Source: Planctomycetota bacterium
GTDB lineage: Bacteria; Planctomycetota; Phycisphaerae; Tepidisphaerales; Tepidisphaeraceae
Reading direction: 5' to 3'
Length of the DNA: 8,467 nt
Assembly (NCBI GenBank): GCA_029777755.1
Contig: JAKORQ010000142.1
Location: 1 to 8,467, forward strand
Both the position numbers and the translations under genes were made by a program. The notes beneath the pieces are model-generated. The model ran no database searches. It was not told where the DNA came from and saw only the letters and a program-made list of their open reading frames with translations. Positions within the stretch are counted from its first letter, which is position 1, and every line of letters begins with the position of its first letter. Positions 1 to 6,100 of this stretch are shown piece by piece.

Positions 1-178
1 CACATGAGGATAGCCTGCTGACATCGACTGTACTGCTATCTTCCACCGGCAGCCAGGCACCCTCGGGAGATTGAGTGATCTCTAGGACGTGCAGTTCGAG
101 CGTCTTCGGCGTGTCGGGAGCGGTATTGCTCAGCTCCAGGGGGATGACCAGTTGATCTCCCGGCCTGGCGCTCACTTC
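1..178 (-). pseudogene. 5'-truncated fragment of an extracellular beta-sandwich-like protein, cut by the IS and continuing off the window
   Basis: Read on the minus strand, 59 codons are open from the IS edge (first flank codon GAA at 178-176) to the window start with no stop. The peptide reads as real protein: EVSARPGDQLVIPLELSN, then a TLELHVLEI strand and a GAWLPVED turn. Alternating hydrophobic strands around a PGD turn are typical of Ig-like or NEW3-like domains in secreted proteins; the family is not recognised. The in-frame codons on the IS side are CTC then a TAG stop (184-182) inside the inverted repeat, so nothing from the IS can supply the missing N-terminus. A GTG at 175-173 could in principle initiate, but it has no Shine-Dalgarno and no signal peptide follows. 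The overlapping minus-strand reading that continues into the IS is a shadow. The 5' end is lost at the IS junction; the 3' end is unknown because it lies outside the window. Confidence 0.5.
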
Positions 179-204
179 GAGCTATTCTCAAAAGCTGTGG
201 ATGG
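179..204 (+). repeat. Left terminal inverted repeat of the IS256-family element
   Basis: It begins GAGCTATT and ends CTGTGGATGG. It matches the reverse complement of 1551-1576 except at positions 9, 15, 16 and 24. The base outside the repeat (178) does not pair with the base outside the right end (1577), which fixes the boundary. Read outward it contains TTGAGA, a weaker -35-like hexamer than the one in the right end. Confidence 0.85.
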
Positions 205-283
205 TGAATTGCCAATAAAAGCGGCGTACCTTGGGTAGAGGTCTTTCCAACGAGAACTCGACCCATTACCGGCCGACAAGGCC

Positions 284-288
284 AGGAG
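284..288 (+). promoter_or_regulatory. Ribosome binding site of the transposase
   Basis: AGGAG lies nine bases before the ATG at 298 and decides for that start over the internal ATG at 325 (MATDKTL). Confidence 0.6.
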
Positions 289-297
289 ATACGCCAC

Positions 298-1539
298 ATG
301 TCATCTTCCACATTCGCATTGCACATGGCAACCGACAAGACGCTCGATCAGATCGCCCGCGAGGGGGCCCGGAGGATGCTCGCCCAGACCCTCGAGCAGG
401 AGGTTCAGGCATACCTCCAGGAGCACGCCGAGGAACGCGACGAGCAGGGACATCGCCTCGTCGTTCGCAACGGCCACAAGCCGCCGCGGACCATCCTCAC
501 CGGAAGTGGGCCGCTGGAGGTCCGCCAGCCCAGGGTGGACGATCGCCGCACCGATGAACAGGGCAATCGCTTCCAGTTCACCAGCCAGATCCTGCCGCCG
601 TACCTGCGGAAGACAAAGAACGTCGAGGAACTGGTGCCCTGGCTATATCTCCGCGGCATCAGCTCTTCGGCTTTCGGCGATGCCCTGGATGCATTGGGCT
701 TCGACGGCAGCGGCCTCTCGGCCAGCAGTGTTGGCCGGATGAAACAGCTCTGGCAATCGCAGTGGGAGGATTGGAGCCGCAGGAGCCTTGCCGGCAAGCG
801 CTACGTCTACTTCTGGGCCGATGGCATCTACTTCAACATCCGCCTGGAAGAAGCGCCGAACAACCGCGTGTGCGTGCTGGTGCTGATGGGCGCAACCGCA
901 GATGGCACCAAGGAACTGATCGCGGTGCAGGATGGTTATCGCGAGAGCAAGGAGTCCTGGGAGTACCTGCTGCGGGACGTGAAGCGACGCGGGCTGGAAC
1001 AGGGCGCGAAGATCGCCACCGGCGATGGCGCCCTGGGCTTCTGGCAAGCACTGGCCGAGGTCTACCCCCAAACTCGGGCGCAGCGCTGCTGGGTGCATAA
1101 AACGGCGAATGTGCTGGACAAGATGCCCAGGAGCATCCAGCCGGCCGCCAAGCACCTGCTGCATGAGATCTACCTCTCGGCCACTCGCACCGATGCGTTC
1201 GCGGCGTTCGATCGGTTCGTCAGCACTTATCAGGCGAAGTACCCCAAGGCGGTGGACTGCCTGGTGAAGGACAAGGACGCGCTGATGGCGTTCTACGACT
1301 TCCCGGCCGAGCACTGGCAGCACCTGAGAACGACCAACCCGATCGAGAGCACGTTTGCTGGGATCCGCCTGAGGACCGACAAGACGAAGGGTTGTGGTAC
1401 GCGATCGGCTTGTCTCTCGATGGTGTTCAAGCTGGCGGAGTTGGCGGAGAAGAGCTGGAGGAAACTAAACGGCAGCAACCTATTAGCCGACGTACTTGAT
1501 GGAGTTCCGTTCGTAGACGGTATCCGAAAGGCCGCTTAA
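298..1539 (+). CDS. IS256-family (Mutator-type) DDE transposase
   Basis: A 413-residue cytoplasmic transposase, normal length for the IS256 family, which moves its own element by a DDE/RNase H-fold cut-and-copy mechanism through a circular intermediate (family knowledge). The catalytic triad is visible: D175 in WADGIYF, D243 in TGDGALGFW and E350 in TTNPIESTF. The family's C-x2-H pair is present between D243 and E350 as C264-W-V-H267. The C-terminal block after E350 (RLRTDKTKGCG) is also characteristic. The N-terminal part (about 1-110) is the DNA-binding region, including RNGHKPPRTILTGSGPLEV. The start at 298 is supported by AGGAG nine bases upstream. The gene is the only one in the element, lies within the two inverted repeats and ends 11 bases before the right repeat. 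No frameshift or missing motif is seen, so the enzyme is probably active. Confidence 0.95.
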   Translation: MSSSTFALHMATDKTLDQIAREGARRMLAQTLEQEVQAYLQEHAEERDEQGHRLVVRNGHKPPRTILTGSGPLEVRQPRVDDRRTDEQGNRFQFTSQILPPYLRKTKNVEELVPWLYLRGISSSAFGDALDALGFDGSGLSASSVGRMKQLWQSQWEDWSRRSLAGKRYVYFWADGIYFNIRLEEAPNNRVCVLVLMGATADGTKELIAVQDGYRESKESWEYLLRDVKRRGLEQGAKIATGDGALGFWQALAEVYPQTRAQRCWVHKTANVLDKMPRSIQPAAKHLLHEIYLSATRTDAFAAFDRFVSTYQAKYPKAVDCLVKDKDALMAFYDFPAEHWQHLRTTNPIESTFAGIRLRTDKTKGCGTRSACLSMVFKLAELAEKSWRKLNGSNLLADVLDGVPFVDGIRKAA

Positions 1540-1550
1540 TGGCTCAGGAG

Positions 1551-1576
1551 CCGTCCACAGGATTTGACAATAGCTC
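1551..1576 (-). repeat. Right terminal inverted repeat of the IS256-family element, with an outward TTGACA
   Basis: The reverse complement of 179-204 at 22 of 26 positions. On the plus strand, reading out of the element, it carries a perfect consensus -35 hexamer TTGACA at 1564-1569. At this insertion no -10 box lies 16-18 bases further on (the bases there are gagcga), so no promoter is formed here. Confidence 0.85.
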
Positions 1577-1803
1577 ATCCCCTGCTGAGCGATCCGGGTG
1601 GTTCCGGTTGGCCTTCGAGCCTGCCTGAGTTGCGCATGCAGAACATCGACCCGGTAGGAAGCTACAACACCCAGGGAATGCCCGGCATGCGCTTCCGTCA
1701 CAATGGTAACGAGGTGGTCAATGTGCTGTTCTGCGATGGACACGCCGAGTCGTTCAAGTTAGGCTCATTCCCGAGGAAGTTTTTGCTGGTGAACCACAAG
1801 TAA
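1577..1803 (+). pseudogene. C-terminal remnant of an H-X9-DG (DUF1559-type) prepilin-like protein
   Basis: About 75 codons are open from the right IS edge to the TAA at 1801. The peptide contains the hallmark C-terminal box of the prepilin-type processing-associated H-X9-DG proteins: RFRHNGNEVVNVLFCDGHAE, followed by SFKLGSFPRKFLLVNHK. These proteins are abundant in Planctomycetota, Lentisphaerota and Armatimonadota; they normally begin with a type IV prepilin-like signal (GFTLIELLVVI-type) and are thought to be surface or pseudopilin-like, with unknown function. Here the whole N-terminal signal and body are missing, replaced by the IS. The spacing from the motif histidine to DG is 11 residues rather than 9, a two-residue expansion. 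A TTG at 1564 inside the IS end could allow translation of a short peptide, but it would have no export signal. The fragment is followed by a hairpin terminator. Confidence 0.7.
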
Positions 1804-1846
1804 CCGTTACTAAGCAATAACTCATTTTTGTCTCTGCAGAAAATTA

Positions 1847-1877
1847 AGGGACCGGAGGGCCAGCCCCTACGGTCCCT
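1847..1877 (+). terminator. Hairpin terminator after the H-X9-DG remnant
   Basis: AGGGACCG (1847-1854) and CGGTCCCT (1870-1877) form a perfect 8-bp stem. The 15-base loop can add an inner GGG/CCC pairing. A short T-rich stretch (tatttt, 1882-1887) follows a few bases later, so termination may be moderate. It lies 44 bases after the stop codon of the remnant and before the LacI-family leader. Confidence 0.55.
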
Positions 1878-1958
1878 CCAGTATTTTCGGGCAAACTGTG
1901 TAAATGGCAGCTAAGCGAGGATTTCGACCGACAGCAGACTCATTTGCTCCCGGATGAC

Positions 1959-1987
1959 TTGAACCTGCGGCCGCCTATCACTACAAA
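1959..1987 (+). promoter_or_regulatory. Candidate promoter for the LacI-family gene
   Basis: TTGAAC (1959-1964), a 17-base spacer and TACAAA (1982-1987) each match four of six sigma-70 consensus positions. It is the best -35/-10 pair I see in the 301-base gap 1804-2104, but it is weak and would give a leader of about 110 bases. The TTGACA at 2091-2096 is too close to the start codon to serve this gene. Confidence 0.25.
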
Positions 1988-1999
1988 AAGAAATGCACT

Positions 2000-2086
2000 G
2001 GAACTTCGTCGCGGGGACGTACTCTCCTATGTGGACGCATGCCACGGCCGTGGAACAGCCGCGGGGACATGGGAACTTCCGGGGAC
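2000..2086 (+). repeat. Three degenerate direct repeats GGAAC-N-CGGGGAC upstream of the LacI-family gene
   Basis: Copies lie at 2000-2018, 2052-2068 and 2072-2086. Each has GGAAC followed after 3 to 7 bases by CGGGGAC. The first two extend to GCGGGGACRT and are exactly 50 bases apart (2011-2020 and 2061-2070). The third copy ends 18 bases before the chosen ATG. They could be protein-binding sites or leader structure; their function is not evident. Confidence 0.4.
2042..2053. promoter_or_regulatory. Perfect 12-bp palindrome, possible operator for autoregulation
   Basis: CCACGGCCGTGG is fully self-complementary and lies 51 bases before the LacI-family start codon, between the first two direct repeats. 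LacI-family genes are often autoregulated through palindromes. However, this sequence has a GC-centred core unlike the operator at 8061-8080, so the two are not obviously the same protein's sites. Chance occurrence in GC-rich DNA is quite possible. Confidence 0.3.
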
Positions 2087-2104
2087 ACTTTTGACAACCG
2101 TAAA

Positions 2105-3112
2105 ATGGCTACGCTCAAGGAAATTGCTGCTGATCTAGGTGTATCACACGCGCTGGTTTCGCGCGTGCTCAACAACCGCATGGGAACAACCGGCGTCAGC
2201 GCCAAGACGCGCGAAGCAATTCATCGCCGGGCCAGGGAGTTGGGCTACAAGCCCAATCGTCTTGCCCTGGCACTGCGCGAGGGCCGCCGAGGCGCTGTCG
2301 GGCTGTATGTTCACGATGTGGGCGTGAGGGGCAGCGACCTGGTCGGGCCACTGGTTGAAGCCGTGGGTGATGGACTGGACAAGCTCGGCACCAACCTGAT
2401 CCTGCACTGCTTCCGCGGGCAGGCCGATTTCGAGGCCACCTGCACTACCGAACTGCTCAACAAGGTGGATGGCCTGATCATCGCAGGCATCGGCTTCCCA
2501 TGGATGCTCGACCGGGTTAGGAAGCTGGAACGGGCCGGCCTGCCGATAGTGGCGGCCTGCCATGGCAGGGACTTTAACGAATTCGTTAACTTCCAGGTAA
2601 ACGAAGAGCTGCAGGGCTACATCTCCGCAAAGCACCTGGTGGAGATCGGCTGCCGCAAGATCGTGCATCTGTACGCACTTGAGAGTCGCTACAAGGGCTA
2701 CGTTCGCGCCCTGAAGGAAGCGGGCATCCCGCTCGACGAACGATTGGTGATCCGCATGCCCGGGCCGGATTACTTCATTGCCCGCAGAGGTTTTGAAGCC
2801 GCCAGGCAACTGCTCGATTCGAACATCGAGTTTGACGCCATTCACACGCAATCGGACGCACAGGCTGCGGGCTTCCTGCAGCACTTCGCCTTGCGCGGCA
2901 TCAAGCGCAAGAACTGGCCGAAGATCACTGGCATCGACAACTCCCCTATCGCAGAGGAGTATGCCCTTGTGCCGCTGACATCAGTGACGGCCGAGACCGA
3001 CACCGCCGGCCGAATGGCCGTCGAGGCACTCAACAAGCGCCTGCACGGGGAGAAGGTCGAGTCGAAACAGATCGAGCCGCGCCTGGTGATTCGTGAATCG
3101 ACGGCGGGTTAA
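2105..3112 (+). CDS. LacI/GalR-family transcriptional repressor
   Basis: A 335-residue cytoplasmic DNA-binding regulator, standard length for the family. The N-terminus is a textbook LacI helix-turn-helix: MATLKEIAADLGVSHALVSR at residues 1-20 with recognition helix about 14-22. It is followed by GYKPNRLALALREGR (47-61), the hinge, in which L57 corresponds to the leucine that wedges into the central CpG of the operator. Residues from about 63 form the sugar-binding-protein-like ligand domain; GIDNSPIAEE (276-285) and VPLTSV are the usual C-terminal signatures. The ATG at 2105 is chosen because family proteins begin a few residues before the first helix; in-frame ATGs at 2039 and 2069 would add a non-conserved extension. 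No clear Shine-Dalgarno precedes 2105. The gene converges on the giant glycosidase gene 87 bases away and is the obvious candidate for its repressor. The ligand is probably a sugar but cannot be read from the sequence. Confidence 0.9.
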   Translation: MATLKEIAADLGVSHALVSRVLNNRMGTTGVSAKTREAIHRRARELGYKPNRLALALREGRRGAVGLYVHDVGVRGSDLVGPLVEAVGDGLDKLGTNLILHCFRGQADFEATCTTELLNKVDGLIIAGIGFPWMLDRVRKLERAGLPIVAACHGRDFNEFVNFQVNEELQGYISAKHLVEIGCRKIVHLYALESRYKGYVRALKEAGIPLDERLVIRMPGPDYFIARRGFEAARQLLDSNIEFDAIHTQSDAQAAGFLQHFALRGIKRKNWPKITGIDNSPIAEEYALVPLTSVTAETDTAGRMAVEALNKRLHGEKVESKQIEPRLVIRESTAG

Positions 3113-3167
3113 GCCATTGCGGATAGCAGGTTCAGATTGCGATCCATCTTTTGACCATTAACGCGCA

Positions 3168-3192
3168 CGGGCGGCCATTCATTGGCCGCCCG
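3168..3192. terminator. Bidirectional hairpin terminator between the convergent genes
   Basis: A perfect 9-bp GC-rich stem (CGGGCGGCC at 3168-3176 with GGCCGCCCG at 3184-3192), extendable by one A-T pair, encloses a short ATTCATT loop. On the plus strand it is followed by ctttcgttta, a reasonable T-rich tail, 55 bases after the LacI-family stop. On the minus strand it begins 8 bases after the glycosidase stop but has no T-tract, so termination there may be weaker. Confidence 0.75.
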
Positions 3193-3199
3193 CTTTCGT

Positions 3200-6100
3200 T
3201 TACTCAGTCAGCGTCAGGATGCCGAACATTGACGGCTCCCACGCCGGATGCAGGCCATCGCCCCAGGTCATGGCAGCGGCCCGTCCCTTGCCGTCGTTAT
3301 CGTCGAGCCGCAGCGACAGTCCCAGCTTTGTTCCCAGCCGCGGCTGGACGCCGCCCAGCTCAGTCCACGGGAAGCACGCCTCGTAGATGGTGCGAGTGCC
3401 GTCGCGGCGGATCGCCACCTCATAGGCGGATGAGTCCTTGGCAAGCTGGCCCGCCGTCAATCCGCCGGAGAATCCCTCCGGACGGTACAGCGTCAGCTTG
3501 CCACTTCCGCCGCCGGGGCTGGCGGCGCTCAGGTAGTATGCGAATGCCTTGTCATTGGCATCCTTCCCCAGCCTGACTGGCTGGATGCCGATGGTCACCG
3601 AGTCGCTCTCGAAGGTCCTGTCGCCGGTGTACGGCACGGCCATCTGGTCGTCGATCACCTCCACCGCCAGGTAGAGCGCCCGCGAGTCCCACCGCAGATA
3701 GGCAACGCCGGAGAGATTCTCAGCAGTCCACTTGTAGTCGCTGCTGAAACGGGTGAGCTGGTTCTCGCACAGCAGAGGAATCGGGTCGGTCTTGTTCCAG
3801 TCGGCCAGGTCGCCGTCGATCTTCGGTGCGACGCTTACCTTGTGTGCTTCGGCCGCGAAGTTGCTGCCCTCGAAGACCGTCACGCGCACATTGTCGATCA
3901 GCATAGAGCCCTTGCCCACGCGCACCAGCGGCGTGAAGTTGATCTCTTTCACATCGGCCGCCGGATTGCCGCGGAAGGTCATGAGCGTCCATCCGCGCGA
4001 CGATGGCGGCGTCTGGAACACCGACGGAATGTACAGATCCTGCTTCTTCCCGTTGGCGTAGACATAGGTGACGTTGCTGCCTCCCTGTATCACGTCGTTG
4101 GTTTTGGCCCAAAGGGTGTACAGCATTGACTGCCCGGCCGGGAACTCGATGGTCTGCGAGGCAAGCAGCCATCCATCCGCCCCGGAGTATTTCACCACCG
4201 CCTCTCCCGTGCCCAGTTCACCATTGCTGCTGATACGCTCAACCCCGGAGGAGAACGACCAGCCATCAGCCTTGGACTCGGAATCCGCGGCAGCCTCAAA
4301 ACCGCCATTGGTAAGCAGGTTCCCCAGCATCCTCGGGTCAACCCAGGCGACGCCAAAGGGCGCGACGATCGGATCTCGGCCATCAGCAAACTCCAGAGTC
4401 GCGACCCAATTCTGCTCGTCGCTAGTGGCATCTGCGACAAGCTTGATGACGGTGCGCTCGCCGGCGGGAATCGACAGCGTCTGCGTCACGGCGGAAGAGG
4501 CAGAGTCCTGCGGCCGAACCTTCAGTGTTGCGTGCATCGCCTGTCCGTACAGGTTCTGCACCTGCACCGGCACCTCGAGCTTCTCGCCCTTCACTGCGGT
4601 GAGCTGCACGGCTGGCCGCGGCCGATTCGACGCCCCGACGGTAAGCGTGAGGTAGCTCTTAAGCACGTCCAGGTCAGCACCCTCGATGAACACCGGCATA
4701 TCATCAAGCGCCAGGTTCAGCACACCGTTCACAGCGGCGACCGTCGTCTCGTTACCCTGGTAGTCGGTGATCACCACGCCGTCGGAGCCGATCTTCAGGT
4801 TGCTGATCTGCCCATTGCCCATCGCCGAGGCGACCATGATCGCCTTACCGTTGCGCGAGAAGAGGTGGAATGCACCACCAGAGTGATGGAACTTGCCCAC
4901 CGGATCGGCGTGGCCGAGCTTCGAAATCAGCACCGCCAGCGTGGTGGCGACAGGACGGGGGGTCTTCGGATCCAGCAGATAGCTCCAGTTACCGCAGGGA
5001 TCGGAGTGGCCGCCGAAGTAAGTGATCTGCTCAGCACCGGCGACAAGTTCGTCCGGCCAGCGCTCCAGCACATACTTCGACTGCGTCCTGACCTGCAGCA
5101 TTTCGCGGGTCGGCATCTTCCAGACCGACAGCCCGCGAGCGCTCTCGTTGTCCCATACGCGAACCCTACTGGCTCCCGCGGCCGCAAGGTCTTCCTGCAC
5201 GTCACGAATGCCGTCCAGGTTGCTGTAATGCACCGGGACGACATCGACGTAGTTGCCGATGCCGCGTTTCAGAAGGTCGGCACGGTAATTCCTCGGCCAC
5301 AGGCCGCCGGCCATCTGGATCTGCAGGCGCGAATCAACTGACTTGGCCGCCTGCGTGGCGACGCGGCAAAATTCCACGTAGTTGGAAACCGGATCCGCCA
5401 CTGCGTTGCCGGGGACGATCTCGTTTTGCCATTCCCAGCCCCAGATCAGGTCCCTCCAACGTTCTGATAGTACACGAACAGTCTCGTCCAGCGCCTCGGC
5501 ATCAAACGCGTAGGGGTGGTATCCGACGTTCACCGGCTTGCCTGTCTGCGCCCACGCCGGTGGATCAATCAGGCAGATCCAGGGGATCAGGCCATACTGG
5601 CGATTGATGCGCAACGTCCGATCCATGCCCTCAACCGTCCACAGATCCTTCGCAGGCCGCAGCCCCTTCCAGCCAGTGAAATGGCGCACCCAACTAAATC
5701 CCAATCGCTGGGCGATGCGGCTGTCCTCCTCCGAGGTGACATTGGTAACGCCAAACGGAGTGGGCTTGTCATTCTCAACCTGCTTAACCTCCGGGATCCA
5801 CGCGAAGACCATCTCGCGTTTGCCCCAGCCCTCAACTTCACCCTCGAGCACAAAGGTTCCGCGGCGCTCCACGTTCAGCGGTAGATCAACCTTCTCGCCA
5901 ATATTCCCGACGGTGAAAGAGAATTCGCCGGGCGTCTCTCGTCCCTCGGTATCCACGATGGTGTACTTCAGCGTCCTGGTCTCGCCAGGAATTGCCCCCT
6001 CGGCGAAATGGATCTGCGCGGTCGGCCGCTGCGAATAGGTGAACAGGTTTCCCGGCACAGCACTGCCCAGGAAGTAATGCTTCGGCTCGCGCACCAGCGT

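Larger units (their letters stand above)
179..1576 (+). mobile_element. Complete IS256-family insertion sequence, 1398 bp
   Basis: The element is bounded by terminal inverted repeats at 179-204 and 1551-1576 that match at 22 of 26 positions when one is reverse-complemented. They enclose a single transposase gene (298-1539) that nearly fills the element. Size, single ORF and repeat length are all normal for IS256. The nine bases outside the left end (gctcacttc) and right end (atcccctgc) do not match, so there is no 8-9 bp target-site duplication as this family normally makes. The flanks are fragments of two different genes facing outward. The element appears intact and potentially mobile, but its present position is best explained by recombination between two copies or by an IS-adjacent deletion. 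Confidence 0.88.

Noticed and set aside
643..1323. A 226-codon minus-strand open frame across the transposase.
   Set aside because: Antisense shadow of a well-supported transposase with all its catalytic residues.
1537..1803. The transposase frame stays open after its TAA through the right inverted repeat into the H-X9-DG remnant, as if a readthrough fusion.
   Set aside because: The TAA is at the normal end of the transposase and the flanking fragment is from an unrelated gene; a shared frame has a one-in-three chance.
2091..2096. TTGACA just upstream of the LacI-family start codon as a -35 box.
   Set aside because: The matching -10 would fall inside the coding region around 2114, where no -10-like sequence exists.
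4532..5341. A 269-codon plus-strand open frame inside the giant glycosidase gene.
   Set aside because: It is antisense to the catalytic domain, rich in His/Arg/Gln as GC-rich shadows are, and has no ribosome binding site or recognisable motif.
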